A stretch of DNA of 64,000 bases, taken from CBDBON01 sp965208395. GTDB lineage: Bacteria > Chloroflexota > Dehalococcoidia > Lucifugimonadales > CBDBON01. This document shows positions 26,381-34,763 of the stretch, in pieces. Numbering within the stretch: the first letter of the stretch is position 1; each line of letters starts with the position of its first letter. Under the pieces are notes generated by a model. That model ran no database searches. It was not told the DNA's origin and was given only the letters and a program-made list of their open reading frames with translations. The stretch covers positions 930,001 to 994,000 of the forward strand of contig CBDBON010000003.1 of assembly GCA_965208395.1 (NCBI GenBank). The letters are read 5' to 3'. The translations under genes were made by a program, and so were the position numbers.

Positions 26381-26422
26381 TTGCTTTAATACCGTCACCG
26401 TATATATAATGTAATTACATTA
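26381..26422 (+). promoter_or_regulatory. mazEF promoter with 16-bp palindromic operator
   Basis: -35 TTGCTT (26381-26386), 18 bp, -10 TATAAT (26405-26410). A perfect palindrome TAATGTAATTACATTA (26407-26422) overlaps the -10 and start region, the position expected for MazE autorepression. Confidence 0.75.
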
Positions 26423-26441
26423 CGGAAGGGTCAAACCCCGG

Positions 26442-26693
26442 ATGAAGACCAGACTCGTAAAGATAGGAAACTCACGCGGAGTCCGTATTCCGAAGCCTCT
26501 CATCGAGGAGGCCGGTCTTGAGAACGAGGTGGAGATGAGGGTTGTCGAGTCGGGCATCCTCATCGAAGGCAGTACGAATGCACGTGTTGGCTGGGACGAG
26601 GCTGCGCGAAGGATCCGCGAGCGTGGAGAGGACCGCCTGATCTACGAGGTCCTACCTACCGAGTTCGATCGGTCCGAGTGGACCTGGGAGTGA
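26442..26693 (+). CDS. mazE: MazE-type antitoxin (AbrB/SpoVT fold)
   Basis: An 83-residue antitoxin. The N-terminal swapped-hairpin DNA-binding domain is MKTRLVKIGNSRGVRIPKPLIEEAGL; the acidic C-terminal tail (GWDEAARRIRERGEDRL...EFDRSEWTWE) would wrap the toxin. It should repress its own promoter through the palindrome upstream. Its stop overlaps the toxin start. Confidence 0.9.
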   Translation: MKTRLVKIGNSRGVRIPKPLIEEAGLENEVEMRVVESGILIEGSTNARVGWDEAARRIRERGEDRLIYEVLPTEFDRSEWTWE

Positions 26694-27016
26694 CCAGCGT
26701 CCGACGGGGCGATGTCTTCCTAGTGTCGCTCGACCCAACTCGGGGCCAAGAGATCAAGAGGACACGGCCATGCGCCGTCGTTTCGCCGGATGAGCTGAAC
26801 GGCCACCTGAGTACCTTCCTAGTCGCCCCCATGACGACCGGCGGCCATCCATACCCCTTTCGCATCCCTTGCCGGTTTCAGAAGAGAGACGGCTACATCG
26901 TGCTGGATCAGCTACGGACCGTGGACGGCCGAAGGCTCGTCAGGCGGCTAGGTCGCCTGACACCGTCAACGATGTCCAGAGTCCTCGGCGTTCTGCGACA
27001 GATGTTCGCAGAGTAG
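26690..27016 (+). CDS. mazF: MazF-type mRNA interferase toxin
   Basis: A 108-residue PemK/MazF ribonuclease: VRRGDVFLVSLDPTRGQEIKRTRPCAVVS is the family N-terminus, with FLVAPMTTGG and GYIVLDQLRTVDGRRLVRRLG following. The RPCAVVS and LDQLRTVD segments hold the catalytic Arg and Ser/Thr positions of the family. GTG at 26690 overlaps the mazE stop (GTGA); a GTG at 26678 is an alternative adding four residues. Confidence 0.9.
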   Translation: MTSVRRGDVFLVSLDPTRGQEIKRTRPCAVVSPDELNGHLSTFLVAPMTTGGHPYPFRIPCRFQKRDGYIVLDQLRTVDGRRLVRRLGRLTPSTMSRVLGVLRQMFAE

Positions 27017-27076
27017 CAGCCGATATACCATTCGGACTAGTGCGGAGCTATGAGGAAAGACAGTGGAGCGGCGGAC

Positions 27077-28465
27077 ATGGCGGTCGTCTGCGATGTCTGC
27101 GCCGAGGTCAACGACGCCGTCCTGGGGTGGTGCTTCAAGTGCCGGTCCCATCTTCCGGACGAGCAGATGAACCGTCCGGAGGCGCAGCGCGAGTCGGCGC
27201 GCAGGAAGAGGATCGTCCGTCGAAGGAAGATTCTCGGATGGACGATAATCGTCAGCGTCGTCCTGGGGCTGGCCGGGTGGTGGGTTTCGATCCGCTATCT
27301 GCCGGTATGGCTGATCGCCGATCCGTCGACGGCGCTCAGCGTCGTGTCCGCCCCGGGCGACTGGCCGATGTACCAGCGAGACCCCGCCCATACGGGCTTC
27401 GCCGATAGCGTTCGGGAGGTCCCGCAAGGCGTACTCAGGTGGAGCTTCGAGACGGACAGACAGCTTTTCGCCTCTCCATCCGTGGCGGGGGGCGTCGCAT
27501 ACATCGGGACGGGGGACGGCAGGCTCCTCGCGCTGAACGGACAGACGGGCGAGGTCGTCTGGGAGGTGGACGCGGGGGACGCGGTACACTCGACTCCGGC
27601 GGTGGCCGGAGATCTCGTATTCTTCGGGCTCCTGGACGGCAGGGTGGTCGCTCTGGAGAGGGCCACGGGGGTACAGGCGTGGGAGTTCGTGACCGGGGGT
27701 TCGGTGGTGGCTTCGCCCACCGTGTTCGGCGGCTTCCTGTACATCGGATCGGGGAGCGGCGTCTTCTACGCATTGGATGCCGCGACCGGAGAGCATATAT
27801 GGAGCCGCGACACCAACAGATGGATCGGCACGTCGGCAGCCGTGTTCGAGGACGCGGTCGCCTTCGTCTCCTACGACCGGCTGCTCTACATCCTGGACAG
27901 GCATAACGGAACGGACAAGCTGCGGTTCACAGTGACCGGGAGTCCCCGGGGCTCTGCCTCCTTCGGAGAGGAGCACCTCTTCATCGGCGAACCGTCGGGC
28001 TCGCTGAAGGCCGTGGACTGGCGCCGCGCCAACCTGCCCTTCGACAGCATCAGGATGCGGTTCGCCAACCAGTTCTTCCTGTGGGGCATCGTCGGTGAGA
28101 GGCCGAGGCAGCGAGGGTTCGCCTGGGGCGCGGCCACAGGCCTGGGGGTGTTCAGCACGCCGGTCGTTGGCAACGGGATGGTGTACTCGACGGACTTCGC
28201 CGGAAGGATCGTCGCCATGGACGAGGCGACCGGCGAGACTCAATGGTTGTACGACAGCATCAGGCCGATCGTGGCCTCCGCGTCGGCGACTCCAGACCTG
28301 GTGCTGGCCGGAGACACGGACGGGGTTCTCCACGCGCTGGACGCGGAGACGGGGGAGGTGTTGTGGCGGTTCGTGACCGGCGCTCAGATCTCGGCCACGC
28401 CGGTTCTGGCCGGAGGGCTCGTCTACGTGGCGTCGGAGGACGGGACGCTGTACGTTCTGGAGTAG
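27077..28465 (+). CDS. Membrane-anchored PQQ-type beta-propeller with N-terminal zinc ribbon
   Basis: About 462 residues: a CDVC...CFKC zinc-ribbon-like pair at the N-terminus, a basic stretch, one transmembrane helix (ILGWTIIVSVVLGLAGWWV), then seven or so repeats of the GKLYALDAATGEVLW type (LLALNGQTGEVVWEV, VVALERATGVQAWEF, LHALDAETGEVLWRF), an extracytoplasmic eight-bladed-like propeller. No quinoprotein catalytic residues were recognised, so it is more like BamB or a sensor scaffold. ATG 27077 has GGAG at good spacing; ATG 27050 is an alternative. Confidence 0.8.
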   Translation: MAVVCDVCAEVNDAVLGWCFKCRSHLPDEQMNRPEAQRESARRKRIVRRRKILGWTIIVSVVLGLAGWWVSIRYLPVWLIADPSTALSVVSAPGDWPMYQRDPAHTGFADSVREVPQGVLRWSFETDRQLFASPSVAGGVAYIGTGDGRLLALNGQTGEVVWEVDAGDAVHSTPAVAGDLVFFGLLDGRVVALERATGVQAWEFVTGGSVVASPTVFGGFLYIGSGSGVFYALDAATGEHIWSRDTNRWIGTSAAVFEDAVAFVSYDRLLYILDRHNGTDKLRFTVTGSPRGSASFGEEHLFIGEPSGSLKAVDWRRANLPFDSIRMRFANQFFLWGIVGERPRQRGFAWGAATGLGVFSTPVVGNGMVYSTDFAGRIVAMDEATGETQWLYDSIRPIVASASATPDLVLAGDTDGVLHALDAETGEVLWRFVTGAQISATPVLAGGLVYVASEDGTLYVLE

Positions 28466-28541
28466 GGCACCGGCGCCCCTATAGACGGGGGAAGCGCCGA
28501 GTGAAGAGGGGACCGGTGGTGAGCTCGTCGAGCCGTGAGCG

Positions 28542-28818
28542 GCGCTTCGGCCCTTCGACAGGCTCAGGGCGAACGGGTCTCTTTTGGACAGCCCCTTAGA
28601 GACGACGGCGGAGCTTGGGGTCGAGGATGTCGCGGAGGCCGTCCCCCATGAGATGACGGAAGAAGAACACCCACGTGGACGGGGGAAGAGGGGGCCGATG
28701 GTGAGCAGCGCTTCGGCTCTTCGACAGGCTCAGGGCGAACGGGTCTCTTTCGGACAGCCTCTTAGAGGCGGCGGCGGAGCTTGGGGTCGAGGATGTCGCG
28801 GAGGCCGTCTCCCATGAG
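28542..28818. repeat. Direct duplication covering a permease gene tail
   Basis: About 111 nt at 28542-28652 recurs at 28708-28818 with few mismatches. Each copy has GCGCTTCGG, then TTCGACAGGCTCAGGGCGAA (a repeat motif widespread in bacteria) and the last 18 codons of a DppC-type permease in reverse (LMGDGLRDILDPKLRRRL, stop). The right copy is the real end of the gene at 28762; the left copy is a remnant whose differences within the coding part are synonymous. Confidence 0.8.
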
Positions 28819-29712
28819 GTTAACGGATATGACGGTGACGGCGAGGAAGAGGCCGGGGAAGAAGATCATCCACATGGCCTTGTGGATGAAGGTGCGTCCC
28901 TCGGCCATTACGTTGCCCCAGGTGGCCTGCGAGTGGGAAGGAACGCCGGCGCCCAGGAAGCTGAGGTAGGCCTCGACGAGCATCGCCTGTGCAGCGACGA
29001 GGGTACCCATGACGATGACGGGAGCGATCAGGTTCGGCATGACATGGCGTCCGAGCACTCGCATCCAGCCCGCTCCGATGCCCTTAGCGGCCTCGACGAA
29101 GACCTGCTCCCTCAGGCTAAGCACCTGCGCCCGCGCGATCCTGGTCATGTTTGGCGTATCCACTATTACGATTGCGGCGATAACGGTCCAGACTCCGGCC
29201 TCCAGCAGCATCATGAGGGCGATGGCCAGGAGCAGGGTCGGGATCGACATGAGTCCGTCCATGATCCTCATCAGCACGGCGTCGATTGGACGGAAGTAGC
29301 CTGCGATGGAACCCAGGATCGAGCCGAACGCCATTGCGAGCACGGCGACTGCAGCGCCTATGAACATGGAGACCCTTCCGCCGTCGAGGGTGCGGCTGAA
29401 GACATCGCGTCCAAAGTCGTCGGATCCGAAGAGGAACTGCGAGCCCGGTGCCTCCAACCTGTCGTCCATGTGGATCTTGTTCGGCGGATAGAGGACGCCT
29501 ATCCGGCCTTCGCTGGGTAACAGAAGCGGCCCGGTTATGCTGATCAGGACCATTATGGCGAGGATGGTGATACCGGCCGACATGGTGGGCTGCCGGCGCA
29601 TCGCGCGCCCCAGCTCGCCGGGATCGGAGGCGAGGCGGGCGACGCTGCGCAGGGTACGAACCAGTCCGGAGGCCGGCGTCTCTTCGAGTCCTCGTATCGC
29701 GGAGCGCACCAT
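28762..29712 (-). CDS. ABC transporter permease, DppC/OppC type
   Basis: Inner-membrane permease of a peptide-type importer, 316 residues, with six hydrophobic segments and the EAA loop (EAAKGIGAGWMRVLGRHVMPNL) that docks the ATPase. The N-terminal OppC region with FGSDDFGRDVFSRTLDGGRVS is present. It starts on the last base of the DppB gene (TGATG), so the two are coupled. A duplicated copy of its 3' end lies just beyond its stop. Confidence 0.92.
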   Translation of the reverse strand: MVRSAIRGLEETPASGLVRTLRSVARLASDPGELGRAMRRQPTMSAGITILAIMVLISITGPLLLPSEGRIGVLYPPNKIHMDDRLEAPGSQFLFGSDDFGRDVFSRTLDGGRVSMFIGAAVAVLAMAFGSILGSIAGYFRPIDAVLMRIMDGLMSIPTLLLAIALMMLLEAGVWTVIAAIVIVDTPNMTRIARAQVLSLREQVFVEAAKGIGAGWMRVLGRHVMPNLIAPVIVMGTLVAAQAMLVEAYLSFLGAGVPSHSQATWGNVMAEGRTFIHKAMWMIFFPGLFLAVTVISVNLMGDGLRDILDPKLRRRL

Positions 29713-30668
29713 CAGTACCTGATCCTGGGGTCGAGGTATGCGTAGAGGATGTCGATTAGGAGGTTGATGTACACGTATGCGGCGGCGAAGAGGATTATCA
29801 ACCCCTGGATGATCGGGTAGTCGCGCGTCTGTATCGCCTCGGCGGCCAGCCTGCCGACGCCCGGTATGGCGAAGACGTTCTCGGTGACGACGGCGCCGGA
29901 GAAGAGGCCGGCGAGCGAGAGGCCGACGATGGTCATGATGGGGAGTCCGGCATTCCTAAGCGCGTGACGGACGAGCACGACCATCTCGCCCAGCCCCTTC
30001 GCGCGGGCGGTGCGCACGTAATCCTCCCTGAGCACCTCGAGAACGCTGGCGCGGGTCATGCGCGTGACGGCGGCGATCGAGATCAGGCCCAGACAGAAGG
30101 CGGGCAGGATGAGATGCCGGATGAACTCCCAGGGATTGTCGAAGAAGCGGACGTACCGCGCCACAGGCAGAATGGGGTCATCCCGTCCGAAGGCCCACAG
30201 GCCGAATATCCATATCAGGATGAACCCGAGCCAGAAGACCGGGACCGAGTAGCCAACGGCCGCAAAGACCATGACGCCGCGGTCGAGGGTGCTGTTGGCC
30301 TTCCACGCGGCCGTCACGCCGAGCGGGATGGCGACACATATGACGATGAACTCGGTCGTCAGCATCAGAGACAGCGAGGGTTCAAGCCTGCGTGAAATGA
30401 GACTGAGGACGCTTCTTCCCGAGCGTATCGAGTCTCCGAAGTCGCCTCGTATGAGTCCGGTGGACCACTCGCGGAACTGGACGCCGACCGACTTGTCGAG
30501 CCCCAGACTCTTCTTGATCTTCTGGTACTCTTCCTGGGTCGCCTCGTGACCGGCGATGAGCGTGGCCGGGTCTCCTGGGACGAGGCGGACAACGAAGAAG
30601 ACGATCAGGAGGACAACCGCCACGACGGGCAGACTGGCGAGCAGCCTTCGGACGATGTACGGCAGCAT
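29712..30668 (-). CDS. ABC transporter permease, DppB/OppB type
   Basis: A 318-residue inner-membrane permease. N-terminal YIVRRLLASLPVVAVVLLIVFFVVRLVPGDP, EAA loop REDYVRTARAKGLGEMVVLVRHALRNAGLP, and the C-terminal IQTRDYPIIQG...DILYAYLDPRIRY tail are all typical. It lies 182 nt downstream of the binding-protein gene, separated by a strong hairpin that may lower permease expression relative to the binding protein. Confidence 0.92.
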   Translation of the reverse strand: MLPYIVRRLLASLPVVAVVLLIVFFVVRLVPGDPATLIAGHEATQEEYQKIKKSLGLDKSVGVQFREWSTGLIRGDFGDSIRSGRSVLSLISRRLEPSLSLMLTTEFIVICVAIPLGVTAAWKANSTLDRGVMVFAAVGYSVPVFWLGFILIWIFGLWAFGRDDPILPVARYVRFFDNPWEFIRHLILPAFCLGLISIAAVTRMTRASVLEVLREDYVRTARAKGLGEMVVLVRHALRNAGLPIMTIVGLSLAGLFSGAVVTENVFAIPGVGRLAAEAIQTRDYPIIQGLIILFAAAYVYINLLIDILYAYLDPRIRY

Positions 30669-30714
30669 TACCTAGTGTCCTGACTCCGAAGTTCGTTGCA
30701 TAAAGGCTGCCATC

Positions 30715-30741
30715 CTAACCCTCTCCCGTCAAGGGAGAGAG
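30715..30741. repeat. CTCTCCC/GGGAGAG intergenic hairpin
   Basis: CATCCTAACC then CTCTCCC-GTCAA-GGGAGAG (30721-30739), a common type of dispersed bacterial palindrome. Similar copies occur at 43107-43135 and, degraded, near 61670. Confidence 0.55.
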
Positions 30742-30784
30742 GATCGGCCGCACGATGCTGCCGGTCAGGCCGTCGGGATAAATG

Positions 30785-30819
30785 AAGGCCCCGCTCCCGC
30801 CAGAGGGGAGCGGGGCCTT
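30785..30819 (-). terminator. Strong hairpin after the binding-protein gene
   Basis: A perfect 14-bp stem AAGGCCCCGCTCCC/GGGAGCGGGGCCTT with a 7-nt loop, followed leftward by CATTTATCC. The U-tract is weak, so it may act as an attenuating terminator or mRNA stabiliser between the binding protein and permeases. Confidence 0.6.
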
Positions 30820-30850
30820 CGTTGCGTTCCGGCCTTCCTCTTCTACCGTT

Positions 30851-32707
30851 CTACCGCGGGTCCTCACCCCTCTTGCCGGCGTCGCCCCACCACTGGTTCA
30901 GGTAGAGCGGCGAGCCAACCGGGTGGCCGCGAATGTCGACATCCCTGATCCTGGCGTCCTGGATTCGGAGCTGGAAGAACTGTCCGAAGACGATCCTTCG
31001 CGGGTCGCTCCAGGCGATGTCGGCCATCTGCTTCGTGATGGCGAGCTCTTCATCGCGGGTCTTCGCCTTAGCGAAGTCCTTGCGAAGCTGTTCCATCCTG
31101 TCGCCGTTCTCGTAGCCGACGCCGACGGGGTAGCCGTAGGTGCCGACCGCGTCGGCGATGTCACCGGTGTAGGTCCGGTAGTGCGTCGCCACGAGCGGGT
31201 GGTAGAGGTTGGAGCTGTTCCAGTTGGTGAAGATGTGCCAGTCCTTGCCGCTCTGGGCTATCTGTATCTGTCCCGCCCAGTCGGTGTTGGTGATGGTGGC
31301 GTTAATGCCGACCGCCTTGAGCTGCTCGACCAGGACGGGCGCCTGGACGCGGAGCGTCGGGAAGTCGGTCGCGTTGAGGATGATGATCTCCTCGTTGTTG
31401 TATCCGGCCTGCTCCAACAGCTGCCTTGCCAGATCAGGATCGTTCTGGTTGTAGAGCTCGGTGTTGGTGCTGGGCTCCTCCCAGGCGACTCCGCAGTGCT
31501 GGAGGGCCGGGCACAGCGTCCAGAGGCTGGGAGCGCCATAGCCCTTCATCACATCTTCCGCGTTGATGGCGGCGCGGATGGCCTTGCGCATGAGCAGGCC
31601 CTTCTCGGTGTATCCGAGGAGCGGGTCGCCGAGGTTCAAGCCGATGTCGGGCTGCGCGCCGGGGACGCCGATGTGGACCGACACCTTGTCGGCATTATCC
31701 AGCGCCTCCTCGTAGAACTCGCCGGATATGACGTCGAGAGCGTCGACCGCGCCGGTGAGGACGGAGGCGACACGCGTCGCCTCGTCCGGGATCTCAATGG
31801 TGATCATCCGCGCGAAGTAGCCCATCTTGGCGCCTGCGCGGTAGCTGGGCTCCTCGGTCCTGGGGACGTAGTCGTCGTACCGGTCGAGGACGATCTCGTT
31901 GCCGGGGTCCCAGTTGTTGAACATGTAGGGCCCGGAGGCGTTGAACTCCTCGGCGACGACGTCCGGATACTTATCGACGGTGGCCTTGGGCATGATCTGC
32001 GGCTGCGTGCCGCCGACATATCCGAAAGCCATGAGCAGCAGCCCGGTGGGCGCGCTCAGGTGGACGATGAAGGTGTCTTCGTCGACCGTCTCGAAGCTCT
32101 GGAAGAGATCATTGATGGTCGGCGCAAAGGAGACATCCCTATTGAGATAACGTTGGATCAGGCTGGCCTCGACGTCCTCGGGCAGCACCTTGCCGCCCTC
32201 GTGCCAGCTGCGTCCGTCTCTCAACGTGAAGGTGTAGTGGGCTCCAGAGGAGTCCTCGGCGATGGTCCAGCTATCGGCCAGATCGGGCTGTAGCGCGCCA
32301 GCAGCGTCCCACTGCGCGAGCGACTCCCAGAAGTGCCAGGAAACTCCCCGTCCGATGGCGCTGCCGGACATCATCCCGTCGAGGTTGGGCACGCTGCCCT
32401 GCGGGACCCACCTGAGCACGCCGCCGAACCTGTTCTTGTTGAACATGTCGGTGTCGACGTCGCCGATCTCGGGGCCGGCGATTATATCGTTGTAGCTGGA
32501 GCCGGGCTCAAGCATGGCGACCGGCATGGCAGTCGGAGGCGCAGCGGTCGGCACCGCCGGGGTCGGAACCGCCACGGGCTCCGCCTTTGGAGTGCTGGTC
32601 GGAGGCGCAGCGGTCGTCTCCTCCTCGTCATCTCCGCCGCAGGCTATCGCAAAGGCCAGCGCGGCGACGATGACAAGCGACACCAGCAATATGGATCGTC
32701 TAAACAT
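30851..32707 (-). CDS. ABC transporter family 5 substrate-binding lipoprotein
   Basis: Extracytoplasmic solute receptor for peptides or other organics, 618 residues. Lipoprotein signal MFRRSILLVSLVIVAALAFAIAC (Cys23) followed by a long Thr/Pro/Ala linker, then the SBP family 5 domain (ADSWTIAEDSSGAHYTFTLRDG, FNASGPYMFNNWDPGNEI). ATG 32707 sits 6 nt after AGGAGG; a GTG two codons upstream lies within the ribosome site. First gene of a leftward binding protein-permease-permease set that lacks ATPases. Confidence 0.92.
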   Translation of the reverse strand: MFRRSILLVSLVIVAALAFAIACGGDDEEETTAAPPTSTPKAEPVAVPTPAVPTAAPPTAMPVAMLEPGSSYNDIIAGPEIGDVDTDMFNKNRFGGVLRWVPQGSVPNLDGMMSGSAIGRGVSWHFWESLAQWDAAGALQPDLADSWTIAEDSSGAHYTFTLRDGRSWHEGGKVLPEDVEASLIQRYLNRDVSFAPTINDLFQSFETVDEDTFIVHLSAPTGLLLMAFGYVGGTQPQIMPKATVDKYPDVVAEEFNASGPYMFNNWDPGNEIVLDRYDDYVPRTEEPSYRAGAKMGYFARMITIEIPDEATRVASVLTGAVDALDVISGEFYEEALDNADKVSVHIGVPGAQPDIGLNLGDPLLGYTEKGLLMRKAIRAAINAEDVMKGYGAPSLWTLCPALQHCGVAWEEPSTNTELYNQNDPDLARQLLEQAGYNNEEIIILNATDFPTLRVQAPVLVEQLKAVGINATITNTDWAGQIQIAQSGKDWHIFTNWNSSNLYHPLVATHYRTYTGDIADAVGTYGYPVGVGYENGDRMEQLRKDFAKAKTRDEELAITKQMADIAWSDPRRIVFGQFFQLRIQDARIRDVDIRGHPVGSPLYLNQWWGDAGKRGEDPR

Positions 32708-32789
32708 TGTCACCCTCCTGCCGTTCCTGTCAGAATCCCTACCTCAGATAGCACACACCTAAAGCCCGCCCAAACGGGTGCGCCGTGAT

Positions 32790-32818
32790 GTTATACAGCA
32801 CGTCGCAAGGGTTGTCAA
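32790..32818 (-). promoter_or_regulatory. Promoter for the leftward transporter set
   Basis: Reading leftward, -35 TTGACA (32818-32813), 17 bp, -10 TATAAC (32795-32790), near consensus. Confidence 0.7.
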
Positions 32819-32852
32819 GTTGACGCTGTCCTTGCCTTTTGCCGGCTGACGA

Positions 32853-32881
32853 TTGACACTCACCGGCTGATGTGGTACACG
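32853..32881 (+). promoter_or_regulatory. Promoter for the rightward transporter set
   Basis: -35 TTGACA (32853-32858), 17 bp, -10 TACACG (32876-32881). The two divergent promoters lie back to back within 95 bp. Confidence 0.5.
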
Positions 32882-32977
32882 GGCCTCACTCGGGGGTCAT
32901 TGCAAAGGCCCCGACGAATCTAGACGCGGAGGATCGACCGACAGCCACAGAATCCTGTTCGGAAGCCGGAGGGCGAC

Positions 32978-34672
32978 ATGTTCAAGAAGTTGACGCATAC
33001 CAGGTTCCTTGTCGCGGCAGGACTGGCCATCATGCTATTTGCCGTGTTTGCCTGCGGTGATGACGCGGCGGAGGAGACTGCTACCGCACCTGCCGCAGCG
33101 CCCACGACGGCGCCAGCTCCAACCGCAGCACCTGCGCCTACTGCCACGCCCAAGCCGGCCGAGAAGACCGTCCTGCGCATCGCCCACAATCAGCCCAGCT
33201 CCTTGGACGAGATGGACCCCCACAGATCGCAGGGCCAGGTCCTGATCTCCGAGTTGCCCTTCAGCCGGCTCACGCAGTACGACCAGACGATGATGGACCC
33301 TAAGCCTGACCTGGCCGAGAGCTGGACAGTCTCAGAGGACGGATTGACCATCGTGTTCAAGCTGCGGGAGGACGTCAGGTTCCACACCGGCCGTCCATTC
33401 ACTGCCGCGGACGTCGAGTATAGCTGGAACCGGTGCAGGGACGAGATCGGCGACAAGGGACGCTGCAAGGGGCAGCTCAGCGACGTCGCCTCCTTCTCCG
33501 CCACCGGGGAGTACGAGTTCACCGTAGTCCTCGATAAGTTCAGCGTCGTCTTCCTTCCGTTCGCCTCGGCCCATTTCTCACTGGCCGTCGTGGACCGGGA
33601 GACGATCGACCAGATCGATACCCATCCCATCGGCACCGGCCCGTACAAGTTCGTCGAGAACATCCCAGGCGACCGGATAGTCTACGAGAAGAACGAAGAC
33701 TACTACGACAAAGCTGTCCTGGCGAACCGCCCCGACCGGGTGATACTGACGGCCATCGAGGAGCCCTTGACCCGTGTCGCCGCCCTGAAGAATGGGGAGG
33801 TCGACGTCATAAAGAACGTGCCGTACCATCTGGTAGACGAGATTCGGAACACTCCGGGACTGAAGATTCTCGAAGCACCCGGAGGCGTATCCGCCTCTTA
33901 CATGACCATCATATTCAACTACCGTGAAGGCCCCGCCAGCGACGTGAAAGTCCGCAAGGCCTTCCAACTAGCCATCGACACCGAGGCAATTCATCAGGCG
34001 GCATACTTTGGAATCGGGGAGACAGGCTGTAGCCTCATTCCAAAGAACCACTGGGCGTACCAGCCCATCTCCTGCCCCGAGCGGAACATTGCCGAGGCCA
34101 AGAGGTTGCTCGCCGAGGCCGGTTATCCTGACGGCCTGACACTGCACCACTATCCCGAGCCATACGACCACACCATCAAGATGGCCGAGATACTGAAGCA
34201 GATGGTCGCCGAGGCCGGCATAGATCTTGAGATCCACGTGGTCGAATCCAACGAGTGGGTGGACGCCGTCTGGTTCGGTGTGGACGATCCGAACGGATAC
34301 GAAGGGGTCCACAAGAAGTTCGATGTTGCCGACGCCTGGTACGGTCGGGCTCCGGACCCGGACGGTCTGATGCAGACCGTGCTGCGTGCCGAGTCGGACA
34401 AGGGCGGCTGGAAAGGCAACAACGGGATGCGCTACTTCAACCAGGAGGTGGAGGACCTCTTCGATGCCGGCAAGTCGATCTCGGACCGAGAGGAACGCAG
34501 GAAGATCTATACGAGGATCGTTGACATCGTCGCGAACGAGGACGTTCCCCTCATCAAGGTACAGACCATGCCTGGCATATACGCCTCTAACGAGAAGATC
34601 AAGCGTGGCTACGTGAGTGTCAGGGGATACTGGAACTCCATGGACTACGAGTTCGATCCCATGTTCAAGTAG
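32978..34672 (+). CDS. ABC transporter family 5 substrate-binding lipoprotein
   Basis: A 564-residue solute receptor. Lipoprotein signal ending LFAVFAC (Cys26), an Ala/Pro/Thr linker, then LRIAHNQPSSLDEMDPHRSQ and LAESWTVSEDGLTIVFKLREDVRFHTGRPFTAADVEYSWNR, the SBP family 5 signature region. ATG preceded by GGAGGGCGAC. It is only distantly similar to the divergent neighbour, so the two systems probably take up different substrates. Confidence 0.92.
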   Translation: MFKKLTHTRFLVAAGLAIMLFAVFACGDDAAEETATAPAAAPTTAPAPTAAPAPTATPKPAEKTVLRIAHNQPSSLDEMDPHRSQGQVLISELPFSRLTQYDQTMMDPKPDLAESWTVSEDGLTIVFKLREDVRFHTGRPFTAADVEYSWNRCRDEIGDKGRCKGQLSDVASFSATGEYEFTVVLDKFSVVFLPFASAHFSLAVVDRETIDQIDTHPIGTGPYKFVENIPGDRIVYEKNEDYYDKAVLANRPDRVILTAIEEPLTRVAALKNGEVDVIKNVPYHLVDEIRNTPGLKILEAPGGVSASYMTIIFNYREGPASDVKVRKAFQLAIDTEAIHQAAYFGIGETGCSLIPKNHWAYQPISCPERNIAEAKRLLAEAGYPDGLTLHHYPEPYDHTIKMAEILKQMVAEAGIDLEIHVVESNEWVDAVWFGVDDPNGYEGVHKKFDVADAWYGRAPDPDGLMQTVLRAESDKGGWKGNNGMRYFNQEVEDLFDAGKSISDREERRKIYTRIVDIVANEDVPLIKVQTMPGIYASNEKIKRGYVSVRGYWNSMDYEFDPMFK

Positions 34673-34763
34673 CCGACCTCCGGTGATCCGCTGGCCTTTG
34701 CCACTAACATAGTTGGTACTTGGGGGTTGGATAGAGTACAGGTGATCCAACCCCCAGGAACGG

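Noticed and set aside
30782..32293. A 503-codon frame opposite the binding-protein gene
   Set aside because: Complete shadow of a clear family 5 binding protein; no domain of its own.
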